64,000 nt of DNA from Dimorphilus gyrociliatus (GCA_904063045.1 CAJFCJ010000024.1:62001-126000), one strand, 5' to 3'; shown: positions 36,864-49,032, counted from the stretch's first letter. Translations and numbers: made by a program. The notes: generated by a model not told the origin, from the sequence alone.

Positions 36864-39800
36864 TAGTATATATATATATATATATATACAATAAATTTAT
36901 ATATACAAAAATGTGCATACAGCCTATTCCTAGCTAAGTAATTAGCCTTTTCGATCGGTCAAAAATAGAATAGCTGCCCAAAAGCAATAAGTCCAGTCGA
37001 TTGTAAAGAATTCTAAGTTTACCTTGTTTTTTTGTTATTAAACAACTAAACACTTAAAGCGTGTTCAGTGCAATTCTACATATTGCGACTGGTTCTAATT
37101 AAGGGTATTTTTAAAATAAATAATTAAAAATTTTAAACTAGTGTAAAAAAAATTGTTTGCAGAAAATAAAATGAAAATCAATTTTTTTTTTTTTGCATGG
37201 AGACAATTAAAATCCCCGGAAAATAAATGAGAAAAGCTCTTTCTTTGACAGAGTTAACCGTCATTGCATCACGCGGATGAAGCTTTAAATAAATGATTTT
37301 AAAAAAGAAAGCGATAATTTTTTTTCTTTCCTAAATTTTAATGTCAAGTTAACGAAAAATTGGATATTATTGTAAAACTGGACCCTAAAAAAACATACCT
37401 GATGTTGTAATCTGGTAAGGCCACGCAACCATAGAATCTGGCCTCGTTTTCCATCATCATCCATATCATACATGTCAACGCCTGCTCCTCCATCCATGCC
37501 TTGGGCGTTCGTATTTCTGCCTTCACCCCAGGTAAATAGTCCAGTGGGTATCACCGTAGACGGCACGGTAGTAACTAGCTGACCCCATAAGAGGCCGCCG
37601 ACGCCCAAGAAAACGCACCACAACCATTGATCGGGCGTTAGTGCAGCAGTCGACATAGCGACATCACCAAATTGTATAATTATTGTCTGGGCAATCATTG
37701 TAGTTATCCAGATCGAAACGAAGATCGGATTACTAAACAGACCCTTAAAAATGTTACGTTGATTATGAATCTTGCGGGCGTTGATTTCATTGAACAATGT
37801 CATCATGACGAAAGTATTAAATATGATGGTAAAATGCTGCGTAGGCGGTCCGCTGTTTTGTTCCCTACCGGAATCTATATCGAATAGTCTATCACCCACG
37901 AATAACAGGATCAGAATGACTGTAATTTGGTAAATAGCATGACCGAGAATGTTTTTCGTCATTGTAACTGAGACGAGCGGTTTAGTTCGGCCATATGGTT
38001 TCCTTTCGAGCAGTTCTTCCGTAGGCATTTCCGTAGCAAGGGCCAACGAGGCTAGAGTGTCCATAATCAGGTTCACCCACAACATTTGTATAGCCTTGAG
38101 TGGCGAATCGCTTATTATACACGCTCCCAAAAAGGCTACGATAACCGCGACAACATTGACCGTTAACTGAAATTGCAAAAATTTCGAAATAGAATCGTAA
38201 ACATTCCTTCCCCACATAACTGCCTTGACAATTGACGTAAAATTATCATCAGTAAGAATAATATCCGATGCCTCTTTAGCAACGTCTGTTCCAGCAATAC
38301 CCATAGCAAATCCGACATCAGCTTTTTTCAAAGCTGGACCATCATTAGTACCATCTCCAGTTACAGCAACTACTTCTCTATTTTCAGTAACTTTAGATTC
38401 TATTATACCTTGAACAAGAGTATGTTTATCAGTCGGTGATGATCTAGCTAAAACCCTCAAATCAGGCCATATTTTATCAATTAATTCTTGACGGACGTTA
38501 CCGTTTTCGTCACGTACCCTAGTATTAAATTCCTTTCCTTCGAGTACTAGAAATTGGTCGCCTGGTTTAATTATTCCACATTTAATAGCAATGGAGCGGG
38601 CCGTATTAACGTTATCACCAGTAACCATTCTAACGCAAATTCCAGAACGTTGGCATTTTCGAATAGCCTCAGGTACTTCAGGCCGAACAGGGTCTTCTAT
38701 GCCGACAATGCAAATGCAAGTCAATTCCGTTACAATCTTCGTATCTTCAGCCTCCCAATCTGGATCTGTACCATCCGATGGCATTCTAGCATCATTGCTT
38801 TGCATTTCAGCATCACGAGGCACGAAGTCCTTGTAAGCAACGCATATTGTTCTTAATCCATCGCAAGCCATGGGTTCAATAATATTTTTCACCATATGTT
38901 CTTGATCTTTTGATGAAAACGGTTTTATTTTTCCACCTGAAACAGAAAATTTGTATTGAATTTATTATGAAAATAACGAGGAAAGATGGCAATCGCTATA
39001 AAATTGCCGCAGGTACAGAATTAGGGCCAAACGTAAGACAACATCCGTATGCACATTTGTCAATAGTTTGGAAAGAGAAAGACAAGTTACAGTAAAATAT
39101 AAATCACCTTCTCCTATAATCCAGGTGCATCTTTTCAAAATAATTTCGCTAGCTCCTTTCGAAAATACGCGGTAGCCACCATTGTCCAATTTAACAACCG
39201 TAGACATTGATTTTCTTACGCTGTTAAATGTGTAGACTTTATACAATTTTTCTTCGGGGTATTCTGTTCTGACTTCATCATAAGTTGGGCCGCCTAAACT
39301 GTTGACATATCCAAGGAGAGCGCATTCAGTTTTATTACCCAATTGTTTTGGAAGTTCGCCGGGATTTTCAGGCTGAAGAACTTTAGAAGTATAGCCACAA
39401 TTTACAGAAATAGCTCTGGGCATAATTTCAGGTATGGGAGGTGGGAGAGCGTCCATTTTTGGTTGATTTTTATGATGTATGCCAGCTACAAAACTTTGAA
39501 CTACAGTCATCCGGTTTGTGGTCAATGTTCCTGTTTTATCCGAGCAAATGGCAGTGGCATTGCCCATAGTTTCGCAAGCGTCCAAATGTCTAACTAAATT
39601 ATTGTCGTCCATCATTTTCCTTACAGAATAAGCTAAGGCCAAAGTGACGGCGAGCGGTAAACCCTCAGGAACGGCGACCACAAGAACAGTTACTCCTAGG
39701 ATGAAGTATTTGATAAAATGTTTAAAATGTGCATTATTCCATGGATCATTCCTCATCACATAGGTTTTAATGCAAAACTTCACTATTAGAACGATAACGG

Positions 39801-42270
39801 TTACGACAGCGATAGCAGTACCAGCATAGCCAATTTGAATGGCCAATCGAGTAAGTTTTGCTTGAAGTACGGATTTCTCTCTTCGGCCAGATTGAGCAGC
39901 CGCTGGTGGTTGTTCTTCTTTTTGTTTCTCATCCGATGTTCCCTGAGCAGCTGGCCCATTTGCCTGATCAGCACCTTTCTCTGTTTTCTTCTTTGCCTCT
40001 TCCTCTTGAACGGCGCCAAGTAAAGTGAAAATCTGGCCAGCTTGCGAATACACGCCGACAGCTGTTACCACTATCTTACCAGAACCTTCCATAACGTGCG
40101 TTCCAGAATACAGCATTGGATCTTTGTCAACACCTTTCGTAACCTGGTGGGTTTCTCCAGTTAGAGACGATTCGTCCATTTTCAAATCGTTCGACTGGAT
40201 GACTATACCATCGGCAGGTAATAAATCTCCGTATTTCACCTGAAGGAATAACACACGATAAAGTAAATAAAACCGACAAGGTAATACTAGTATGAGAATT
40301 TACTGTCAAGCGTAATTAAAGGTGATAAAATTGGACGATTTAGCGAATAGATCGCTTATCTGTTTGTACCGAAAAGTTAGATAGATCGCGTTAAGAGAGG
40401 GGTCTCATTGCTAGCTGACAATCTTGTTATAGTTAAAAGAAAAAAACGATCGACTTTCTTTTTTTAGATTCTACCTTCAACTCAATCCGATCAACTGTAC
40501 ATTTAACTATTAATATCCCTCGGCAAAAATGAACTTCCTTGAGGTTGTGCGAAACTAGGAAAAAAGAGCTTCGGCAATAGCCGTCAGGGAGAACTTTGTG
40601 AGATGTTTATTGGCTATTTCCACGTATTGGACCTCCCGCCTAATTTTATCCTTACCTGAACAATTTCTCCGACCACAATATCCGACACTGGAATTTGAAG
40701 GTTTTCACCATTCCTTATTACAGCAAATTTGTGCTCATGCTCGATTTTGCTTTGCAATCCTCGGAATTGCTTCTCCTTTTGCCAGTCGTTTACTGCAGTT
40801 ACAATTACAACAACTATCACGGCAATTAAAATAGCTGCTCCTTCTATCCATTCTGCATGAGAATCGTGTTTTTCTTTCTTCCTACTACCTTCTGCAAAAG
40901 GAAAATTAATGCAATGAGTGAATAGACTATGCATGGAAGTAGCGTAAGTACTCTAGGCAGCTTTTCAATTATTTTTCCAAATACTTCTTCAAAATACCTA
41001 ATGTAAATACATTTAGAATAGCTATGCAAGATTTCACGTATCAGAAATAAGCTCTTCAGCTTTGTTATTCGTTTTAATCGCGAAAAAAGATTATTCACTT
41101 AAAAATCTCCTTATAATTAATTGCTTTTTAACATAAAGTAAATGTCTATATCTTCACAATACCATTTCACACACTCACTACTTGAATTCAGGAGTTCACG
41201 CTAACGGATAATATAGATAATAATATTGAACTATGGGTAAACGTCGCGAATTCTTCAAGATAAGAAAAACAAATACCGAAATTTTCTAAAAATAAATAAA
41301 ATATCGAACTATTTAATCGTTTAAGCGTATTGCATTAACGTGCTCGCCCATTGATAAGATATCACAGACTAGAAATCAGTACAAATATGCTAACAAAGAC
41401 TGTAACGGTTTTATTCATAGCTGAATATTTTACTACAATCTTAAATGAAGACAAATTTTAACGTACCTTCTCCAATTTCTGCAGGTGGCCGATAAAAACT
41501 CAGCCCAAGAGATATAACCGCCGCAACGATTAAAATTATAAGAGTAACATCCTGCAAAGCTTCCCATACTAATTGTAAAAAAGTTTTGGGCGGTTTTGGG
41601 GGAATAACATTGGAGCCAAAAGTTGCTCGTCTTGCTCGCAAATCCTCCGCTGATGCAGATATACCTTCAGTTGGGGAAGTTCTCAGTTTTTTGCACAATT
41701 GAATAACGCCACCAGCCTCTCCAACTTTATCAATAACATTCGAATCCCCCTTCAATTCCATCAGTTGGGTAAGTTCATTGACGGTGATACCAAAGTCTCC
41801 TGCCATGGTATCCATACCCCCCGTCATTCTCTTGCGTTCCTATTGAATGAGATGCTATATTTTTTGCATTTTATCGTCCGCTTACAAATTATTCACAATT
41901 TATGGAATTGCTAGCGACGTTTATATCAGGCATTCATAGCACAAAACTAGTCAAATAAAAATCATCTCATTCTTTTTAAATCGCAATGACATTACATACA
42001 AAACTCTTTAATTAAATTGGGTAGTACATAAATTTTTTTTGCTAAATGTCATTTTTTATGCGGTGCTGAATAAACACCCTCCCAAAGGCAATTACGAAAT
42101 TCATCTTTTTTTAGTCAGTTTGTTCAATTAGCTAATTTAAATAACCCGCTATTAAAAAAAGACCGTTATTAAGTGTCACTACTGGTCGCTATTTTTGTAC
42201 CGCAAAAAAACACTGACAGATGCAAAAAAAATTTAATTTCAAAAATGCATACCTCCGCTGTACTGTCCAT
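35065..42270 (-). CDS. Plasma-membrane calcium-transporting ATPase (PMCA)
   Basis: P2B-type ATPase that exports Ca2+ from the cytosol. Coding exons: 42270-42253 (start MDSTAE), 41839-41467, 40891-40656, 40239-39108, 38936-37399 and terminal exon A 35277-35065; all phases match and give 1,169 aa. Features: [18 protein letters not shown] with the first membrane helices, [10 protein letters not shown], the phosphorylated Asp in CSDKTGTLT (about residue 443), [16 protein letters not shown], and the calmodulin-binding [22 protein letters not shown] split by the last intron. Exon A ends QDTSVL, a plausible PDZ ligand. The start codon is supported by an in-frame TAA created at the junction with the 5' UTR exon ending at 42543. 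Intron 5, before exon A, is 2.1 kb. Confidence 0.95.
35905..35952. repeat. (TA)n tract with central ACTAAT interruption
   Basis: Lies in the PMCA intron just upstream (in transcription sense) of exon A. It has the same design as the tracts at 33493 and 36830, in opposite orientation to both, so the transcripts could pair. Confidence 0.8.
36460..36546 (-). CDS. Candidate third alternative C-terminal exon of PMCA
   Basis: A locally GC-richer stretch inside the last PMCA intron. An AAATAAAAG acceptor would give a phase-0 frame of 28 codons, [17 protein letters not shown] then [11 protein letters not shown] and stop. The basic RRSTVRTS core recalls regulatory tails of PMCA, but I do not recognise a homologue. 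A different acceptor (ACCAG, 7 bases later) gives another short frame. It could equally be non-coding. Confidence 0.3.
   Translation of the reverse strand: MELPVPDRRSTVRTSIIDHTHMMINQLA
36830..36889. repeat. (TA)n tract with central TTAG interruption
   Basis: Third member of the interrupted TA tracts in the 3' part of the PMCA locus, located between the main body and the alternative terminal exons. Confidence 0.8.
40240..40655 (-). other. PMCA intron 3
   Basis: A 416-base intron between the exons ending ...IVVGEIVQ and beginning [18 protein letters not shown] donor and a TTCCTTCAG acceptor are clear. Nothing else was recognised in it. Confidence 0.8.
40892..41466 (-). other. PMCA intron 2
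   Basis: A 575-base intron between the first membrane-domain exon (donor G|GTACGT) and the next (acceptor CCTTTTGCAG). In vertebrates this region hosts the regulated splice site A in the first cytosolic loop. No extra exon was found here. Confidence 0.8.
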
Positions 42271-42542
42271 GCTGGTTTTAATTTTTTTCAATTCTTCTTC
42301 CTTTCTATCTATCCAGCCTAAAATATGAGAAAAGAAAAAACGAAGGGATAACAGCAAAAAAAAAAAATTATCGTAGAAAAAAAAAAGCAACTATGCGAAA
42401 AGTAAAGAACGGTGATTAAATCTACGGTATTAAATTAAGTACGGTTTCGAGCTTGTTTTAGCTGGGAATTCGAAACTCTATGACCAACTTGGTATAAACT
42501 ATCCAGAAAAAGGGAAAATAATATCAGTAAAGATGCACTTAC

Positions 42543-42603
42543 CTTAAAGATATTCTCTAGCTGAAGCGTCGCTCTGATGGAAAGCAGGCCTCCATGTGCC
42601 CAA
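42543..42603 (-). other. PMCA 5' UTR exon with a short upstream ORF
   Basis: A strong donor (TTTAAG|GTAAGT) defines the 3' end at 42543; the upstream border is not known and 42603 is nominal. The exon carries a 12-codon upstream ORF (ATG at 42595, stop ending 42557). Joined to the next exon (42317-42253) it creates an in-frame TAA before the PMCA ATG, which supports the start at 42270. Confidence 0.55.
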
Positions 42604-45600
42604 TCTCTATTCACGATTGAAAAGAAGACTGATTAGATAGCGAATGTCTTATCTTCGATGCATTTTGAAACATTCAAAATGACTTATTGACGTCATCAAA
42701 AATTCTAATTTCTAAATTCATACAGCAATTGTTTACAAAAAAAAATTAATCGTTATTCTGATATTGATACTCTATCTCGGAGCTAAGCCACCAAAGATTT
42801 TCCTCTCCTTACTTTTTTTGTTTTCAGACGAGTAACAAAATACAACAAAAAAAATAAACAAATGTGCTATGCTATCGCTTGTGACTTTTACATGAAAACG
42901 AAATAGCGGTTGCTAACTCGCTTTCATGAGCTGTTATACAGGAACAATCAATCCACTACTGAACGATTATTCTACTCTATGGAGTGGTTAATTTTCTGAT
43001 AATTTATCTGTTCGAAACAATTTGTTGGGAGGAGTTTAGGCCGCTGAGTCGGAAAGATCACTCTCCTCTGTTTAGTTGAGGCTCCCATTTAATTTTTTGG
43101 CGTATAACCCAAGACAAAGGAAACTAGCGTACCAAGGCCGCCGGATATAGAAACCGCACGCGACGAGGCGTCGATCGATTCCTCAATTCGCATGGAAATT
43201 TACTTTTTTTCTTTCCCTTCTTTTTCTGGTTTTTTTTTCGTCAAAAGATTTCATACAACTCCTCGATATTCCTTAAGAAGATTACAGATACGGGACGATA
43301 ATAACATCAAGTGGCAAAACAATAGTAAAAAAATAGAATAGCCAACTCCCTCCCTCCCTTCACTTGTATGGGCAAACAATGGTGCATTTCTAGGCGAAAC
43401 CCAGCGTATGAAGCGAAATTGCTCGTAATGGATGCCGTATAAAATATTCACAATAAATTACTTTCTATATAACGCCGTCGAAATCTAACGATAAGGGCTT
43501 ATCTTCTTATCTGCGCTGACGTACGTATTCGTATCGGTTAATTATAACTCGCGATCTACGTCAAGTATATAGTCGCATCTAACAACAACATCTCGAGGGT
43601 AATAAAAAAATCTGATTCGATCCCAGATAACCGGCAAACAATCGATACAATACCCTCACCAAAGAACTATATACTCACGATTGAAAAAAATAAAGTAAGG
43701 GGCACCTTTAAATATAAAAAATCAGACGAGGGTACATCTCTCCGTCCATCAAATCTGAAGTATGATGCCGACCATACAACTGCAAAAGAATCGAGCGCTG
43801 GTCGCCATGGAAATGACCTACTGCAACGGCGCTAAAGTGTCGAACAGAGAAGAAAAAGAGATGTAGGAGAGTAAACGAGAGTGAGACATATAGACAATAA
43901 GAGCATGAATAACAGGAAAAATCTACAAAATTCAAATTCGTAATCTTTCCGTTGTTAATTTAGATAGCTAAGAAAATCTCGTTTATTTTAATATGGAAAT
44001 ACTTCCGAAACTCATAAAAATCTATTTCTTTTCGGATAGAGCAATGGACAGGTGAAGAATTTTAAAACGTTTCAAACGTTGAAGCAACTTACTTTATATA
44101 CTGACAAGGTTATAAGTTTGCAGATGACCTTTCAAAATTACATCGATTGCACCTAGCCGTCTACAGGCAGCAGCTGTTTGAACTGGATTTCGAAATAAAT
44201 ATCAGAAATTTTACTTTTATCCAGCTCGGGTTCTTTCTAAAACAACCACTGTGCACTTTTTCAGTGTATTATTAACGGACAAAAAATTATAATAAACAGC
44301 GAAGCGCGGATGATTTATTAAATCTAGCTTCTATTAATATTAGATAGTTTGAATTTCGCAGCAAAAAATAGCATTTGCAGACGAAATAATGACATTCCAA
44401 GTCGTTATTGATCAACATATGGTTCTAATTGTTAGTCATTTTTTATGCAGAATAATTTTTTGAAGTATTCGCAACTCATATTAATTGACATGTCAATCTT
44501 TTAAAACTCATTCCGGGATGAGGATAATTATTTAGCTTGCAAGTACGAGGAAAAAGGACTACGTGAAAAAAAAATTTGCTGTATATTTATGTACTGAGTT
44601 ATAACTGCTGTTATAATGAGGTATTAGATAGGCCTGCAATAGTCAAATAACACGAGAAAGGAAGGGAAAATAGAAAAATAATATACGAGCTAGAAAAAAC
44701 ACGATAGCGAGCTGCAAGAAAAAGCAAAAATTCTTCGATGGTGTAACAACCGCTAGAGCTTTCTTTGCTTTATTTTTTATCATTTACAAACATCAAAAAG
44801 CCACTGACCCAGCACCGTTCCTTTTCAAAGTAAACCGTGCACAGACCAGAGCAAACAAACCAAAACGACATTTTCGGTTGAAAATTCGATTTAATGCGCC
44901 GCGGCGACTCGTTCTACATCCCCGGTCGTCCCTAATCACTCTCCTTCATTTGCCTTTTTTTCTCGCTCTCTTTCTTCTGTCCCCATTTGATTTCTGTATC
45001 TGATACGTAATTACTCTTCTGAAACTATCGCCTGTTTTCTCTTTGCCTAAACAATTTTCAACTAATACCATTAGTTGAATTATAGGCATTAGCAAATTGA
45101 TTCAAAAACGGTATATTCTTGCGAAAATACGGTCAGACGGCCGAAAATTGCCTTTCCACATCGGCTGTCACTGCCGCTCTGCAATGCATCTTTTTTTTCA
45201 AAGAAATCGATAAGGCACTTATGCGTAATGATTGCTGCCTCGTGTCAATTTTTCCTCTCAATAGTTCGTAGACCGGCAGGACAATCGATAACACAGGACA
45301 CTTTTGCTCCTCTTTTTGGTCAAACCCTAGCTAAAGCTACAATTCGCCATCTCTTCAATGTTAAGCCTCTCATTCACAAGCTGACTTTTCGAAGCTGGCG
45401 AGCAAGGGATTAAAGGACCCGCACATTATGGAGAATAGACCACACCTCAGACAAATTATCGTCTTCTGTTCTATTTTTAAGAAAAAGGCAGACACCCGCT
45501 GTCGTGCATGTATGGTTACTCTGACGTCAATCTGAATAAGCTTTTATTGACTATTATAGCAGAATAATTGCTTTTTTTATGCCTACATTATTATACAGTT

Positions 45601-46637
45601 ATTCACTAGTCCCGCAAACTATCCCAAACTCTACATTTGGCTCAATTACAGTTAGACGGCAACGCTATAAATAGAGGAAAGATCCTAAAATAGACTTTCA
45701 CTAAAAATTCTATGAGTTTTCGTTAAGCAAACAGACATGGACAGATCGATATCTTTTCTCTATTATTTTGTACGCCAAGAATTCCCTTTCTATCCTCAGT
45801 CCTAATAAGATGAAAAAAAACCATTTCTACATTCAGAACATCATACTAAAATACATTCTAACATGCCAATTAATTCTAATACACGAATCAGAAAGAGTCC
45901 GATTCGATAGCTTAATAAAACGAAAAATCGAAAAAGAAATGTAATGTTCATTTTATATGGTGGCCATCTTTTACAGAGCACTAGCATACAAACCGTTTTA
46001 GAGCGAAATATTCCGCTTAAGGATTAGTCAAATCCAATCTTCTCGCTACCGCCGACGCCTTCCACTACAATGTTCCGATTTTAGCGGAAATGTTGAGAAT
46101 TGCATGTAAAATTCAGAGGATTTATTGAAAAATCGTCAAGCCGGCCCCTCCGTAATATCTCAACGTCACGTGACTTATAGTCGCGCATGCGTAGTATCTA
46201 ATTAAGATCACAGCCTATAAGAGCAAAAGTAGCGTAAGTATAATCAAATGGTTATGTTTATTAATTCGCTCTGTACTATTATAACGTCATTGGTGGAATT
46301 TCGGCGCTAAAAATAGTTTAAACAATGAGTCGAATAAACAGTCATTTATATTTGTAATATAAACAATAAATTAGCGACAGAGGAATGAGTTATACTGGCT
46401 GAGATCCTCTCTGATTATGAGTTTTATTTCCCTCTACATGAAACAATGCTAAACATTTTGCTTACGTTTGCAAAAAATCGATCTCAGCCTATTTGAGGCT
46501 GTGAAAATAAAATCATTGATCAGAACAAAACAAAATTCCCGACTCTTTAATTAAGACAATTTCACGGTTGAACGATCACAAGGATAGAAAGAAGCATGAC
46601 CGATAGATGGCGTGTAACAAATTTAAAAAAAAAACAA
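42604..46637. other. PMCA upstream region
   Basis: About 4 kb with no coding gene that I can support. It probably holds PMCA leader exon(s) and promoter. GC-richer islands occur near 43130, 44890, 45150 and 46030-46200; the last has tandem promoter-like motifs. Confidence 0.45.
46165..46191. promoter_or_regulatory. Palindromic E-box (CLEAR/USF type) plus NRF1-like site
   Basis: GTCACGTGAC at 46165-46174 is the exact ten-base CLEAR/USF palindrome, and GCGCATGCG at 46183-46191 matches the NRF1 consensus core. Two GC-rich palindromes nine bases apart in AT-rich DNA look like a housekeeping promoter. Which gene it serves is unclear: PMCA lies to the left on the minus strand; a plus-strand donor (GTAGC|GTAAGTAT) follows at 46232. 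Confidence 0.55.
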
Positions 46638-47208
46638 TTAAACGCCACTAATAACACTAGACGAAAGAGTTTTGTAGGGATTAAGAACGCAATTCGGATC
46701 AAACAATGCTTTAATTCGCTTCATTAATTTCACTGCCGAAGTCCCCTTACTGTAACGGATGCATTCGTTCTTGTGAAATCCCAAACCTGCATAGAAGAAA
46801 GTCCCTAAACTGAAAATCGAATATTTTGGCTTATTAAATTCCCAAACCGTGTTCGGCGCTCACGCTTCCATTTAGCTGGGCGACCGACTCGAAAACAAAA
46901 ATTTCCAGTGCTGACTTTACATCCTTTTCGAATTTTTTAGACACAATATTTAAGTGAAGATTACCTTTTTTTGGAATAACCAAATATCTGTAATCAATGT
47001 TCAATCGATTGCTAAAAGGATGCTATTACATACCATCTCCAACATGACCATATCCCATGCAATATAAGACAGGATAGCCCTTCATTAGCTCCGTAACGGA
47101 TTCAGTGACTTCTGAAAATTTCGCAACTGGAATTGAGACATCAAACTTATATGTGTAGCCGTCTTGTTTACATGCTTCGGCAAGTCTCTCCCTCAGCGCC
47201 CATAAGGC
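46638..47208 (-). CDS. Extra 3' half of D-2-hydroxyglutarate dehydrogenase (alternative cassette or partial copy)
   Basis: Three exons, 47208-47034, 46964-46848 and 46786-46638, in consistent frame, encode the C-terminal half of D2HGDH: ALWALRERLAEACKQDGYTY, then GYGHVGDG, NLHLNIV, SAEHGLGFHKN, and LNPYKTLS. The first exon starts in phase 0, the same place and phase as exon 6 of the complete gene at 51.2-53.2 kb. No N-terminal exons of its own were found upstream. It may be an alternative terminal cassette for that gene or a partial duplicate. Key substrate/metal-site motifs are kept, unlike in the two decayed copies. The second exon has an unusual A-rich acceptor (CCAAAAAAAG). The 61-base intron between exons 2 and 3 is flanked by direct repeats of GTTTGGGA. 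Confidence 0.75.
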
Positions 47209-48876
47209 CTATATTAGAGAAAAATAAGATCAACTAATGACATGTATACCACTTAGTCAATTCAAAACAATTTGATAAAGGACCAATAAAATATATTTCT
47301 CTACTTAGCAAAAAAAATAAATTCAATGGCCGTCTCATAACTCCTTTTACCCATCTAACTTCTTTTCCTCCAAACAATAATTTCATAATTATTCAAATAT
47401 ACTTGCTGTTGGTATCAGCCTTCGATCTTATAAATAATCTGTAGGCCTTCATTATAATAGTTTTTATCGTTTTGTTTGAAGTGGATAAACAATAAGACTC
47501 AATTAAGGATGCATGTATAGTTTGAAATAGATCAATCTTTTAATTTACAACTCTTGTGTTCTTAAAAGCAAGCAAAACAATTTTTTAATGAATTCATTTT
47601 TTAAAATATATTCAAATATCTTAAAATAGAATTAATGGTGAATTAAAGCAAGTACTACTAACCGCATCGGATGAGAATATTTTTTTTATTGTTATTGAAG
47701 AATACAGAAATAATGATTGTAAACTTAACAGTTTAGTCAAATATTATATAAACTAACATTCAAAGCCCCTTTTTAGACATGTGCCAAAACCAGAAATGGT
47801 CTAATGAAAAACATCTAAACATGCTAATTATGCATCTTTTTCTGGAGAAAGGTCATCTTCATTTCTATATATTCAATATAATAAAAAAAATCTTGATCAA
47901 TGTTACAACGTATAACATAATTATTTAATAATTTTTATCGAATATATCGCAAAATTTTGCGTTATAGATCGTATAGTTATGGATATTGTTAAAATATACA
48001 TTATCATTATTTATCATTTCAGTCCATTTTTCCTTCAAGTATTTATCAAGTGAATTTCTATATTACTCTCAATATAACTAACGACATAGCGACAAACGCG
48101 TATGTAGGCCTTTATCGGATTGCTGGTTATTTATAGATGACTCATGAAATAAATAAAAAAGGAAACAAGATGAAGAGAAGGAGAATGGAAGGGAAAAAAA
48201 CTGATAATGATAAGAATAATAATGAAGGAATTTTTAGGAAGTAGAGTATTAGAGAGAAAAAGAAGATAAAATATTATAATTTTTTCCCACAGTTTAAGGT
48301 TAAAAAAAACTATTTTAATTTGTTTCATCAAACTGATGTAGATTTACTCTCGTGATAATAGATTCTTACGTCTTTATGAAATTCTATACCTTTATTAAAA
48401 GTAATATTTTTTTGTGTTTAATGTTAAAATGATAAAAGTAAATGAGGAGAGAAAAGAGAGAAAAGAAAAAAAAAAGCTATCCTTATATGTATAATCCTTT
48501 GATTTAGTTAGGTAAATAATAAAAAGTAAAGAGGAGTTTAGTGCGTCTATCCTTGTGTTCTTTTGCTTTTTTTTTCTTATATTTTTTATTTGGGTTATCG
48601 AATTATCTTATTAAAACATTTTGATGTCTATTACCTTCAAAGCGAACAGCTTGTTTACACTTCGATGAATATTTAATAAACATACATATTTTCCGACGGC
48701 TGCTGTTCAATTATTTGTAATCTAGGTCATTGCTATATTTATCCTGTCGTATCGAGATATCTTTTGATAAAGCGTAATAAAGCAATATCGAAGATGTATG
48801 TGCGTCATTATATTATAGGATTAGGGATGAAGGAAGCGGAAAATAAAAGAAGTAAAAGAAAAATAGGAATAAAAAA
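47209..48876. other. Gap between D2HGDH-like segments
   Basis: Very AT-rich, with no coding pattern recognised. It would be intronic if the 3' cassette at 46.6-47.2 kb is spliced to the upstream gene. Confidence 0.5.
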
Positions 48877-49032
48877 GTCATATATGCAACCTTGTCCGAA
48901 AATACAGAAAAATTTTGCATGATGAAACTTATTCGTGACGATCTGAACGACAGAGTCGAATTGCTGAACCGGAATAGCAATGTCATATTTAAAGTCGTAA
49001 CAGTCGCTTCTAACTGTTTTCGTAAGCGCTTC
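48877..49032 (-). pseudogene. Decayed copy of the D2HGDH 'LWALRER' exon
   Basis: In one minus-strand frame, just after a TAA, the reading is EALTKTVRSDCYDFKYDIAI then PVQQFDSVVQIVTNKF and FFCIFGQGCIYD. This follows the exon-6 pattern of D2HGDH (..EA..DGY.YKYD.SIPV.. and GYGHLGDG), but the LW start is absent and the GHxGDG motif has become GQGCIYD, losing the conserved His and Asp context. It is best read as an exon duplicate that has lost function. Confidence 0.6.

Noticed and set aside
43610-43630. GATTCGATCCC resembling a tRNA B box
   Set aside because: No A box or cloverleaf could be drawn from the preceding 80 bases.
45228-45413. 61-codon plus-strand ORF upstream of PMCA
   Set aside because: No homology recognised, no splice or promoter context; likely chance in a GC-richer patch.
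46848-46987. TTACAG acceptor upstream of the second exon of the distal D2HGDH cassette
   Set aside because: Using it shifts the frame and destroys NLHLNIV; the A-rich CCAAAAAAAG acceptor keeps it.
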